64,000 nt of DNA, from contig NZ_CP080525.1 of NCBI RefSeq assembly GCF_024746815.1, positions 4,458,501 through 4,522,500 on the forward strand. The letters run 5' to 3'. The notes below the pieces were generated by a model. It was given only the letters and a program-made list of their open reading frames with translations, made no database searches and was not told the origin of the DNA. This document shows, in pieces, positions 52,114 to 60,562 of this stretch. The translations under genes were made by a program, and so were the position numbers. Position 1 is the first letter of the stretch; each line of letters starts with the position of its first letter. Origin of the DNA: Mesorhizobium sp. AR07 (lineage in GTDB: Bacteria > Pseudomonadota > Alphaproteobacteria > Rhizobiales > Rhizobiaceae).

Positions 52114-55100
52114 ATGAACATTCTTGCACCCTCCCCGCTCGCGACAAACAACCAGTCAACCGTCATGGAGACGATCATGAAACCCCTGTCATATGCCAGG
52201 CGCGGCGCGCGCTGGCTGATGGCGGCCGGTATCGCGGTCGCCACCCTGACCCCGCTGCAAAGCCACGCGGAAGACGCCGCTCCGATCACCCCGGAACTGA
52301 GGCTCGACCTCGAAGGTTCGAGTATCGTCAATCCGAGGCCGGAACGGGTCGTACCGTTCTTCACCAAGACAGGCACTCAGAGAGGCTGCGACTATGTCGT
52401 CTATTCCCTGAGCTTCGGCCTGCGCGGCGACCCGGAAGGCTTTGCCGATCCAGGCCTCGAAGCCCTGCTGAAAAAGCTCAAGATCGAGTTCAAGGACCAG
52501 CTCCCGCACGGCCTTGCCATCGTCAACGCCCAAGTGTCGGGCGACGGCACGGACGCGTCTGGCGGGCCGCTGCCTGGCGTTTCGATCAGCACGTCGGCAA
52601 ACCCGAACGACACCGCGACGGTGTCCGATTTCCGGATGTCGGCGTCCGACCTCGACGGCGTCGGCGCTCCCAACGAGCGTGTCATCACCTTCCAGATCAC
52701 GGCCAAGATCGACCATGCGGCGTTTCCTTCGCCGACCATCGTCGACAACCAGGGCATGATCAAGGTCAGCAATGGAACCGGCACGGGGACCATCATCCCG
52801 TCGCAGGATCCGAGCAAGCCCGACGACGGCGATTACAAGACCGGCGAAAAGACCTCGATCAGGATCGATGTCACCAAATGCAACCCGCCGCCGCCACCTC
52901 CCGGCAAGGAGTGCTTCAAGGTGGAACGCGGCACGGTTGATTGCGTGCCCGGTGGCGGCGCCTTCATCTATCATATGCCGGTCGGCCCCGACATGGGCGG
53001 CAAGTGGGTGCAGGTTTCGACGACGACCCCCGGCATCACCATCATCCCCGACACGCAATTGGTGCCGGCGGGCGGCGGCGTGCTCAACTGGAAGATCGTC
53101 GGCGCGTCACCCGGCGAAGTCATCCACCTCATCGTCACCGGCATCGAAACCTATGCCGGCCCGAAGGAGGGCTGGGGCCTGTGCTGTACGCAGACCATCG
53201 ACATCGTCATCCCGCCTGATCTCAGATGTCCGCCCAAGGACAAGGAACCGGACCTCAAGGTTGAAAAGCGCGCCGATGTCACACGTTGCACGATGGGCGG
53301 CGGCTGCGACTTCACCATCACGGTCACCAATGTCGGCACCGGTGCCTACCACGGCAAGATCGTGCTCGACGAGGTGACGCTGCCGGCCGGCTCGACGCTG
53401 GATTCAGGGCCTAATCCGCCTTGGGTCTGCGCACCCGGCACCACCCCGATGACGTGTACCTTTCCGGTGACGACGCTCAATCCGGGCGCCTCTGTCGACC
53501 TCAAGCTCGGCTTCAAGCCGGCCGGGGGCTGGCAAGGCAGCGTCTTGCGCAACTGCGCGACCTACGATTATGCCGCCAGCGGCAAGCCGCTGTTCGGCAG
53601 CCAGTCGAACGATCGCGGCTGCGCCTCGATCCCGATCTGCCGGCGTGGCGATCGTGACCGCGACTGCCAGCCACCGGTCGAGAAGAAGGTCGACCTGATC
53701 CTCAAGAAGCGTGCCCGCACCGAAATCTGCACGGCCGACGGCGTTTGCACCTTCGTGATCGACATCATCAACAACGGCACATCAACCTATAACGGGCCGC
53801 TGACGGTGGTCGACAACTATCCCGGCGGCGCGCCGACCTCCTCGACCTTCGGCCCGATCCCGCCATGGACCTGCGGACCGACCGGCCCCGGCCAGTTCCG
53901 CTGCGACACTGCGGGCATCTCGCTCGCACCGGGCGCCTCGACGCCGATCTTCGTCAAGGCGGTCATGCCGGCCGGCTACCAGTCGGACACGGTGGAGAAC
54001 TGCGCCGAAGTGAAGGCCATCCCTGGTGAAAACGATCTCACCAACAACAAGGCCTGCGCCACGGAACGCATTCGTCACCCCAATGGCGGCAAGCCTGGCC
54101 TGCGTATCACCAAGGTGTGCGACGGCTCGCTGGCCGGTGCCGCGGTTGTTTCTTGCCGCATCACCGTGGTCAATGCCGGCACGGCTGCCCCCACCGGTCC
54201 GGTGCGGGTCGACGATGCCGCCACGCTGGTATCGGGCGGCGCGCCCGTCCAGATCCAGACCGTCACCCCCGACGGCGGGGAATGGGCGTGCGGACCGGTT
54301 CCGGCCAATGCGTTGTCGTGCCAGATTCCCGGTGCCGTCATGACACCTGGAACCAGCCGCCACTTCGATGTGACGGTTTCGGCGAATGGCGCGTTCGAGA
54401 ACTGCGCGCGCGGCTCCTACGGGCCGGCGCAAGGGGACGACGGCGTCTATCCGATCGGCCAGGCTTGCGCCAAGGGCGGCGGCTCTTCGACCATCCGCGT
54501 CGAAAAGACCGGCGACCGCGAATGCAAGCTCGGCCAACCCTGCTCGTTCGAGATCACCATCACGAACGACGGCGCAAGCCCCTTCTCCGGGCCGGTTCGC
54601 ATCGGTGATGCGATCGGCGTGGAGGGCCTCGGCAGGCTGGACGGCGTTGCGATCACCTCGATCGATCCGCCCTTCGGCTGCTCGCCGGAGCCGGCAACCT
54701 TGCCGGCGTCCTGCATCGCCAAGCTGACGCTCGGCGCCGGCGAAAGCCAGGTGCACCATGTCACCGTGGTCATTCCCGACGACGGCCGCCTGGCCAATCT
54801 GCAGGGCAACGTCAACGGCCAGAACTGCGTCGGCGTCCTGTCTCCCGACACACGGGTGCAAGGCGGCGGCGACGTGCTCCCCGGCGACCAGGGCAATGTG
54901 CAGGGCGATCGCGGCAAGGCCTATGCCTGCCACCCCTTCATCATCACGCATGAGGTGAAGAACGAGTGCTCGCCAGGCTTCGTCATGAACGACGCCGGCC
55001 GCTGCGTCTGCCCGCAAGGCACCACCTTCCGCAACGGTCAGTGCACCGGCGGCGGCACAAACCTTCTGCCGCTGCCAGTGCCACCGCCACCGCGCTGCGT

Positions 55101-55989
55101 GCTGCTCGAAGGTCAGATCCGCACCGAGGACGGACGTTGCGTCTGCCCACGCGGAACCGCGCTTGAGAACGGCGCCTGCGTCAAGTCCTCCAAGCCGGGC
55201 TGCACCATACCGGGTTCCGTCCCGGCATCGGACGGCGGCGGCTGCTACTGCCCCAAGGGCACGCATCTCGACAGACAAGCCAATGCGTGTGCGCGGGACA
55301 GGCCGAAACCTGAGCAGTGCACCATCCGTGGCCAGGTCCACAATGCCGATGGCGATTGTGTCTGCCCGAATGGTACGGAGGTCAGGGGCAATGCCTGCCG
55401 ACCGATCCGGCCGAAGCCCGACCAGTGCACCGTCCGTGGCCAGGTCCACAATGCCGATGGCAATTGCGTCTGCCCGAGCGGAACGGAAGTCAGGGGCAAT
55501 GCCTGCCGACCGATCCGGCCAAAGCCCGACCAGTGCACCATCCGTGGCCATGTCCACGACGCCAACGGCAATTGCATCTGCCCAAGGGGTACCGAGGTGC
55601 AGGGCAATGCCTGCCGGCGCACGCAGCCGCCGGTGCAGCAGTGCGACATACGCGGCCAGGTCCACAACAAGCGCGGCGAGTGTGTCTGTCCGCGCGGGAC
55701 CGAGGTGATCAACGGCGCATGCCGCAGGTCCAGGCCGCAGGTGGAGTGCGCGCCGGGCTCGCAGATGATCAATGGCCAATGCCAGCCGATCATCAGGCGG
55801 CGCTGCCCGGAAGGCACGGTTGGGCGCTATCCAAACTGCCGGCCGATGCGCGGCCAACCATCGCTGGAGCTCAACCCCGGCCTGTTGAACCCGAACGTCC
55901 TGCAGCAGCTTCTGCCGCGGCGCAGGCCGCAGAACGACCAGCAACTGCAGGACAATCCGGCTGGAAACATCCAGAACTTCAAGCAGTAA
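52114..55989 (+). CDS. Large secreted DUF11 and EGF-like repeat protein
   Basis: 1,291 residues. GAGGAGGG lies just before the ATG at 52114; a second ATG at 52177, also with a GGAG, begins the actual signal peptide (ARRGARWLMAAGIAVATLTP, cleavage near SHA-EDA). The middle holds several DUF11/CARDB-type beta-sandwich modules, each with a Cys pair and an FTITVTNVGTGAYHG-like or FVIDIINNGTSTYNG-like strand (about 385-500, 520-650, 660-770, 775-930). From about 945 there are Cys-rich modules C-x(n)-G-x-CVCPxGT-x(n)-C repeated at least eight times, similar to EGF folds. The end is Pro/Gln-rich. Exported adhesin or matrix protein is the likely class; no anchor is seen. Confidence 0.85.
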   Translation: MNILAPSPLATNNQSTVMETIMKPLSYARRGARWLMAAGIAVATLTPLQSHAEDAAPITPELRLDLEGSSIVNPRPERVVPFFTKTGTQRGCDYVVYSLSFGLRGDPEGFADPGLEALLKKLKIEFKDQLPHGLAIVNAQVSGDGTDASGGPLPGVSISTSANPNDTATVSDFRMSASDLDGVGAPNERVITFQITAKIDHAAFPSPTIVDNQGMIKVSNGTGTGTIIPSQDPSKPDDGDYKTGEKTSIRIDVTKCNPPPPPPGKECFKVERGTVDCVPGGGAFIYHMPVGPDMGGKWVQVSTTTPGITIIPDTQLVPAGGGVLNWKIVGASPGEVIHLIVTGIETYAGPKEGWGLCCTQTIDIVIPPDLRCPPKDKEPDLKVEKRADVTRCTMGGGCDFTITVTNVGTGAYHGKIVLDEVTLPAGSTLDSGPNPPWVCAPGTTPMTCTFPVTTLNPGASVDLKLGFKPAGGWQGSVLRNCATYDYAASGKPLFGSQSNDRGCASIPICRRGDRDRDCQPPVEKKVDLILKKRARTEICTADGVCTFVIDIINNGTSTYNGPLTVVDNYPGGAPTSSTFGPIPPWTCGPTGPGQFRCDTAGISLAPGASTPIFVKAVMPAGYQSDTVENCAEVKAIPGENDLTNNKACATERIRHPNGGKPGLRITKVCDGSLAGAAVVSCRITVVNAGTAAPTGPVRVDDAATLVSGGAPVQIQTVTPDGGEWACGPVPANALSCQIPGAVMTPGTSRHFDVTVSANGAFENCARGSYGPAQGDDGVYPIGQACAKGGGSSTIRVEKTGDRECKLGQPCSFEITITNDGASPFSGPVRIGDAIGVEGLGRLDGVAITSIDPPFGCSPEPATLPASCIAKLTLGAGESQVHHVTVVIPDDGRLANLQGNVNGQNCVGVLSPDTRVQGGGDVLPGDQGNVQGDRGKAYACHPFIITHEVKNECSPGFVMNDAGRCVCPQGTTFRNGQCTGGGTNLLPLPVPPPPRCVLLEGQIRTEDGRCVCPRGTALENGACVKSSKPGCTIPGSVPASDGGGCYCPKGTHLDRQANACARDRPKPEQCTIRGQVHNADGDCVCPNGTEVRGNACRPIRPKPDQCTVRGQVHNADGNCVCPSGTEVRGNACRPIRPKPDQCTIRGHVHDANGNCICPRGTEVQGNACRRTQPPVQQCDIRGQVHNKRGECVCPRGTEVINGACRRSRPQVECAPGSQMINGQCQPIIRRRCPEGTVGRYPNCRPMRGQPSLELNPGLLNPNVLQQLLPRRRPQNDQQLQDNPAGNIQNFKQ
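55318..55746 (+). repeat. 108-bp tandem repeats coding EGF-like modules
   Basis: Units begin at 55318, 55426, 55534 and 55642, each starting TGC(A/G)-C-AT or GTCCGTGGCC. The first two units are nearly identical at DNA level; the later ones have drifted. Each unit codes 36 residues with four Cys (C...CVCP.GT...C). This is an in-frame coding repeat that may vary in number between strains. Confidence 0.85.
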
Positions 55990-56011
55990 TCATCCAGCTG
56001 ACACTGACCAG

Positions 56012-56045
56012 GAACCCGCCGGAGCAATCCGGCGGGTTTTTGGTT
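56012..56045 (+). terminator. Intrinsic terminator after the DUF11 protein gene
   Basis: Stem AACCCGCCGGA/TCCGGCGGGTT with a GCAA loop followed by TTTT, 23 bp after the stop. Confidence 0.9.
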
Positions 56046-56191
56046 TGGCTCCGAGCAACGGGTGGCACGCCGCGGCGTCGCGCCGGCCTGTGCAGCCGCC
56101 GCGCGCCTGCGCCCTCGACAAGTCAGCTGGAGCGCATTAGGCAGTCGATCCAGAGCGGCCGGATGAAAAGGGCGCTCGGAAAGGCCGCACG

Positions 56192-56869
56192 ATGAGCAAG
56201 AAGACCTTGATCGCACCATCGGTGCTGGCGTCGGATTTTTCCAGGCTCGGCGACGAAGTCGAAGCGGTGGCGGCGGCCGGCGCCGACTGGATCCATCTCG
56301 ATGTGATGGATGGGCATTTCGTACCCAACATCACCTTTGGCCCGCCGGTCATCAAGGCGATACGCAACCGCACCAAGGCCTTCTTCGACTGCCATTTGAT
56401 GATTGCGCCGGCCGACCCCTATCTGGCCGCTTTCGCCGAGGCCGGCTGCGACGGAATGACCGTGCATGCCGAGGCCGGGCCGCATCTCGACCGCTCGCTG
56501 CAGACGATCAGGAACCTTGGCAAGAAGGCCGGTGTGTCGCTCAATCCGGCGACGCCGGAAAGTGCGGTCGAATATGTGCTCGATAGGCTCGACCTGATCC
56601 TGATCATGACCGTCAATCCCGGCTTCGGCGGCCAGGCCTTCATTCCGGCGATCGTCGACAAGGTGAAGCGAGTCAAGGCGCTGATCGGCAACCGGCCGAT
56701 CCGCATCGAGATCGACGGCGGTGTGACGGTCGAAACCGCGCCGCTGGTCACTGCCGCCGGCGCCGACGTGCTGGTAGCGGGCGCCGCCATCTTCAGGGGT
56801 GGCAGCGCCGAGGCTTACCGGGCAAATATCCAGGCGATCAGGACGGCGGCCGACAACGCAGCCGGCTAG
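56192..56869 (+). CDS. rpe: Ribulose-phosphate 3-epimerase
   Basis: 225 residues, TIM barrel. IAPSVLASDFSRLGDEV at the start, WIHLDVMDGHFVPNITFGP with metal-binding His and Asp, FDCHLMIAPADPYL, MTVNPGFGGQAFIP, and IEIDGGVTVETAPL with the second catalytic Asp, all as in Rpe. It interconverts ribulose 5-phosphate and xylulose 5-phosphate in the pentose-phosphate and Calvin cycles. Stands alone after the terminator of the previous operon. Ribosome site weak. Confidence 0.97.
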   Translation: MSKKTLIAPSVLASDFSRLGDEVEAVAAAGADWIHLDVMDGHFVPNITFGPPVIKAIRNRTKAFFDCHLMIAPADPYLAAFAEAGCDGMTVHAEAGPHLDRSLQTIRNLGKKAGVSLNPATPESAVEYVLDRLDLILIMTVNPGFGGQAFIPAIVDKVKRVKALIGNRPIRIEIDGGVTVETAPLVTAAGADVLVAGAAIFRGGSAEAYRANIQAIRTAADNAAG

Positions 56870-56948
56870 AGCTTTTCCTGGAATTGCTCTTACCCACGGG
56901 CGTTCATTCCAATTGCTTGCCAACGGCCTCTCATGGCGGGCACGGTCC

Positions 56949-56984
56949 GTCAGAGTCCGATGCGCGAAAGCATCGGACTCTGAC
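56949..56984. repeat. Perfect 15-bp hairpin after rpe
   Basis: GTCAGAGTCCGATGC and GCATCGGACTCTGAC are exact complements around GCGAAA. No T-run follows, so it is either a factor-dependent terminator for rpe or a dispersed palindrome. The surrounding bases 56870-57287 hold no gene; a 14-base unit GCG(C/T)GCATACAAAA occurs twice at about 57043 and 57071, upstream of the regulator gene. Confidence 0.7.
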
Positions 56985-57287
56985 GAGAGGCCTGATTCGA
57001 TCAGGCAGCGCCCTGCTTTGCGCGCGACAGAAAGATAATGGCGCGCGCATACAAAAGAACAGATGATCTGGCGTGCATACAAAACACGTTAAGTTTCCAT
57101 GGGTTGTGGAAGTGCGCAAATTTGCGTGATCGGAGGGGAGAGGTTGAGCATATTTCTTTGTTCTTAAGTATAATACCGGGTGTACTGCTTGAGCGTCTAC
57201 AAATGCGGGCTATGTGGTGCATGTACGGAAAGGGGCTGTTTTTCGGACTCGAATTGCCCAAGAGAAGAATGGGGACAAGGAGTCGCT

Positions 57288-58034
57288 TTGACATATGGAG
57301 CTGCCAATCTGAACGACGACGGCGCAGGACCCAAGAGCACACTTGCCAGCACGGTCTATCAGCAGCTGCGGGATGACCTTCTCGGCGGCGCTCTTGAAGC
57401 CGAGAGTAAGCTGCGGGTCGAATGGGTGGTTTCCAAGTATGGAGCCGGCGCTTCCCCTGTCCGCGAAGCTCTCAATCGCCTCGCATCCGAGGGGCTACTC
57501 GGCCGGCACGACCAGCGCGGCTTCTTCATCATGCCGATCAGCGCGTCGGAGCTAGAGGAGCTGACGCGCACCCGCTGCTGGCTCGAGGAGCGGGCGCTTC
57601 GCGAATCCATCGCTCACCGCACCGCCGAATGGGAAGAACAGGTCGTGCTGGCGCTGCATCGCCTGGGGCGCGCGTCACGTCTTTCGCCACAGTCCCACTC
57701 CTCGCTCAATCCGGATTGGGAGCGGTTGCACCGCATCTTCCATCGGGTGCTGATTTCGGCCTGCCGGTCGCAATGGCTGGTGGGATTCTGCGAGCAGCTT
57801 TCCGATCACGCCCACCGCTACCGGCAAATGGCCAATGACGGCGAAAGCATCCAGCGCGACGATTTCGGCGAGCATCGCCTGATCGCCGAATGCGCTCTGG
57901 ACGGCAATGCCGACGGTGCCGTCGAGGCGCTGATCAATCACTACCAGCTGACCGCGGCCATGTGCATGGAACGCTTTATGGAAGGCGAAGAGTCGAAAGC
58001 GGTCGCCGGCAAGGCCCAACGCGCCCGGCGATAG
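57288..58034 (+). CDS. GntR-family regulator, FadR/FCD type
   Basis: 248 residues from a TTG at 57288, chosen because AAGGAG ends 5 bases before it; the frame is open further upstream but that part is Cys-rich and unlike the family. The N-terminal wHTH has STLASTVYQQLRDDLLGGAL, LRVEWVVSKYGAGASPVREA and LNRLASEGLLGRHDQRGFFI. The C-terminal FCD helical domain has ELTRTRCWLEERALRESI and metal/ligand His in FHRVL and FGEHRLIAECAL. It lies 162 bp before the malonyl-CoA synthetase gene, on the same strand, and resembles MatR in position. It probably controls that gene in response to malonate or another acid. Confidence 0.88.
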   Translation: MTYGAANLNDDGAGPKSTLASTVYQQLRDDLLGGALEAESKLRVEWVVSKYGAGASPVREALNRLASEGLLGRHDQRGFFIMPISASELEELTRTRCWLEERALRESIAHRTAEWEEQVVLALHRLGRASRLSPQSHSSLNPDWERLHRIFHRVLISACRSQWLVGFCEQLSDHAHRYRQMANDGESIQRDDFGEHRLIAECALDGNADGAVEALINHYQLTAAMCMERFMEGEESKAVAGKAQRARR

Positions 58035-58196
58035 CCATCGTTTTCCGCCAGGTCGTTTGCTTGCAACCCGTTGGCGTGGCGGGCGTGGACCGCTGTCCGC
58101 GGTCTTGACGGCGCGGCCAAGAACCGCGAACTCTTCGCCGCCCATGCATGCCGCGCGTGTGCAAGGCCCGCCGTTCCGCCACCCAGGGAAGACTTC

Positions 58197-59711
58197 ATGA
58201 GCAATCATCTGTTCGACGCGTTCCGGTCCCGGATGCCGGCGCCAGGGCGTCTGCTGATGGAAACCGATGACGGCCGCTCGCTCACCTATGGCGATATGCT
58301 GGCGCGGTCGGCGCAACTCGCGCATGCGCTCCTGCAATTGGGTGTCGAACCAGGCGATCGGGTCGCCGTTCAGGTCGAGAAGAGCCCGGAGGCGGTCCTG
58401 CTCTATCTCGCTTGCCTGCGTGCCGGTGCCGTCTTCCTGCCGCTCAACACCGCCTACACACTGGCCGAACTGGAATACTTCTTCGGCGACGCCGAGCCAC
58501 GCCTGGTCGTCTGCGATCCGGCAAGAGCGGCCGACATCGGCGCACTGGCTGAAAAATCGGGCGCCGTCACCGTCACGCTCGGCCGCGATGGCGAGGGATC
58601 GCTGGCGGATCAGGCCTCCCGGCTGCCGTCCGACTTCCACGATGTGGCGCGCAAGCCGAATGATCTCGCGGCCATCCTCTACACCTCGGGAACGACCGGC
58701 CGCTCGAAAGGCGCCATGCTCAGCCACGACAACCTCGCCTCGAACGCGCGGATACTGGTCGAGCACTGGCGCTTCACGGCCGACGACGTGCTGATCCACG
58801 CGCTGCCGATCTTCCACACCCATGGCCTGTTCGTCGCCACCAATGTCATCCTGATGGCCGGCGCCTCGATGCTGTTCGAGCAGAAATTCGATCCGGCCCG
58901 TATCGTCTCGCTTTTGCCGCGCGCCAGCGTCCTGATGGGGGTGCCGACCTTTTACGTGCGCCTGCTGCAACGGGACGGCCTGGACCGTCAGGCAGCGAAA
59001 GCCATCCGCCTGTTCATTTCCGGCTCGGCGCCGCTGCTGGCCGAGACGCACAAGGCCTGGCGCGCGCGCACCGGCCACGCGATCCTCGAACGCTACGGGA
59101 TGACCGAGACCAACATGAACACCTCGAACCCCTATGAGGGCGAGCGGCGCGCCGGCACGGTCGGTTTCCCGCTGCCCGGCGTCGCGCTGCGCATCGCCGA
59201 TCCCGAAAATGGGAGGCCGCTTGCCCAGGGCGAGGTCGGCATGATCGAGGTCAAGGGCCCGAATGTCTTCAGCGGCTACTGGCGCATGCCGGAGAAGACC
59301 AAAGCGGAGTTCCGCTCCGATGGGTTCTTCATGTCAGGCGATCTCGGCCTCATCGACGCCGACGGCTATGTCCACATCGTCGGCCGCGGCAAGGACCTGA
59401 TTATTTCCGGCGGCTACAACATCTATCCCAAGGAACTCGAAAGCGAGATCGACGCGCTTGACGGCGTCAGCGAAAGCGCCGTCATCGGCGTTGCCCATCC
59501 GGATTTCGGCGAAGGCGTCACCGCCGTCGTCGTGCGGGCACCGGCATCGCAAATCACCGGAGCCGAGATTCTCGGCGCCATCGCCGAACGCGTGGCAAAA
59601 TACAAGCACCCGAAGCGCGTGATCTTCGTCGACGAACTGCCGCGCAACACCATGGGCAAGGTGCAGAAGAATCTTTTGCGCGATACCTACAAGGGTCTCT
59701 ACACGTCCTAA
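58197..59711 (+). CDS. matB: Malonyl-CoA synthetase (MatB-like AMP-forming ligase)
   Basis: 504 residues; GGGAAG lies before the ATG. ANL superfamily: ILYTSGTTGRSKGAMLSHDN (P-loop), GVPTFYVRLLQRDGL, ISGSAPLLAETHKAWRARTG, ERYGMTETNMNTSNPYEGER, and the hinge and C-terminal catalytic Lys in LPRNTMGKVQKN. The segment with MTETNMNTSNPYEG-RRAGTVG is typical for the malonyl/methylmalonyl group. It activates malonate with ATP and CoA. In rhizobial mat operons a decarboxylase (matA) and a transporter (matC) accompany it, but neither is found here. Confidence 0.92.
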   Translation: MSNHLFDAFRSRMPAPGRLLMETDDGRSLTYGDMLARSAQLAHALLQLGVEPGDRVAVQVEKSPEAVLLYLACLRAGAVFLPLNTAYTLAELEYFFGDAEPRLVVCDPARAADIGALAEKSGAVTVTLGRDGEGSLADQASRLPSDFHDVARKPNDLAAILYTSGTTGRSKGAMLSHDNLASNARILVEHWRFTADDVLIHALPIFHTHGLFVATNVILMAGASMLFEQKFDPARIVSLLPRASVLMGVPTFYVRLLQRDGLDRQAAKAIRLFISGSAPLLAETHKAWRARTGHAILERYGMTETNMNTSNPYEGERRAGTVGFPLPGVALRIADPENGRPLAQGEVGMIEVKGPNVFSGYWRMPEKTKAEFRSDGFFMSGDLGLIDADGYVHIVGRGKDLIISGGYNIYPKELESEIDALDGVSESAVIGVAHPDFGEGVTAVVVRAPASQITGAEILGAIAERVAKYKHPKRVIFVDELPRNTMGKVQKNLLRDTYKGLYTS

Positions 59712-59723
59712 GGCTGAAGCTCT

Positions 59724-59843
59724 TCAGCCTGGATACAGCAGCTCGACAACATCCTCGGCGATCGCCAGGCTAGCGGTGAGGCCGGGGCTCTCGATGCCGA
59801 ACAGATTGACAATGCGGCCGGCGCATGGTCGGCCGGGCGCCAT
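59724..59843 (-). pseudogene. 3' remnant of an FAD-dependent oxidoreductase (L-2-hydroxyglutarate oxidase type)
   Basis: Only the last ~39 residues survive: IVNLFGIESPGLTASLAIAE and then DVVELLYPG and a stop. NLFGIESPGLTASLAIAE is the C-terminal FAD-binding signature of LhgO-like enzymes. The rest of the gene is missing: just upstream (59844 on) the sequence changes into the start of the VOC gene on the other strand. The deletion joint must therefore lie near 59844. Confidence 0.75.
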
Positions 59844-59858
59844 TGGAGTTCCCCGCAA

Positions 59859-60497
59859 GTGCTGAAGCTTGACCACATCACAATTATAGCGCCAACGCTG
59901 AGCGAGGGGGTGTCGCATGTCCAAAACTGCCTCGATCTCGAAGTGCCTTTCGGGACCCGCCACGATTACATGGGCACCCACAATCACCGGCTTCAGCTCG
60001 GGAACTCTGTCTATCTGGAGATCGTAGCGCTGGACCCTGAGGGAACAGCGCCTGGCCGGCCGCGTTGGTTCGGTCTCGACAATCAAGAAAAAGTCAGATC
60101 GGACTGGAACGAAGGTCGTCGTCTGCGAGGGTGGGTTGCCAGCACGGATGCGATTGATTCCGTCGTTTCAACCCACCGCGCGATCTTCGGCGACAAGGTT
60201 CCCCTTCCGCCGGCCAACCCGACTTTCGATTTCGCCATCCCCGGGGATGGCTCGCTCCCTCTCGACGGCGCGGCCCCCTCGATCATCGACCACCAAGGCG
60301 ACCCCACCTCGATGGCCGCAATTCCCGATCTGGGTGCGCGCCTCCGTTCGCTCACCCTCGAGCATCCAGATTCCGCCGCCATCAAGGCGCTGTATCGGGA
60401 ACTCTCCATCGATCATCCACCAGCGATCGTTCAAGCCCCCAAAATACGCTACCGGGCGCTGATCGAGACACCGGCCGGATTGAAGGAGCTGACCTGA
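59859..60497 (+). CDS. VOC/glyoxalase-like domain protein
   Basis: 212 residues with a GTG start at 59859 (GGAG ten bases upstream). Begins LKLDHITIIAPTLSEGVSHV, the metal-binding His strand of the VOC fold; GTHNHRLQLGNSVYLEIVAL carries further His and Glu, and the second half has a matching IIDHQGDPTSM and LRSLTLEHPD. It matches the Glyoxalase_3-type family found widely in rhizobia; substrate unknown. It lies immediately after the lhgO-like remnant. Confidence 0.87.
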   Translation: MLKLDHITIIAPTLSEGVSHVQNCLDLEVPFGTRHDYMGTHNHRLQLGNSVYLEIVALDPEGTAPGRPRWFGLDNQEKVRSDWNEGRRLRGWVASTDAIDSVVSTHRAIFGDKVPLPPANPTFDFAIPGDGSLPLDGAAPSIIDHQGDPTSMAAIPDLGARLRSLTLEHPDSAAIKALYRELSIDHPPAIVQAPKIRYRALIETPAGLKELT

Positions 60498-60562
60498 CCC
60501 AGTCGCGGGGTTGAGAATGTCCGCATGAGGCGCCTGATGCCGACGCTCTGAAAGACCGCTTT

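Noticed and set aside
55318..55746. Regular repeats considered as a CRISPR array
   Set aside because: Units are 108 bp with no distinct spacers and are translated in frame as Cys modules.
53782..55944. 720-residue antisense frame over the DUF11/EGF-like gene
   Set aside because: Shadow of a repetitive GC-rich gene; the plus strand has ribosome site, signal peptide and Cys modules.
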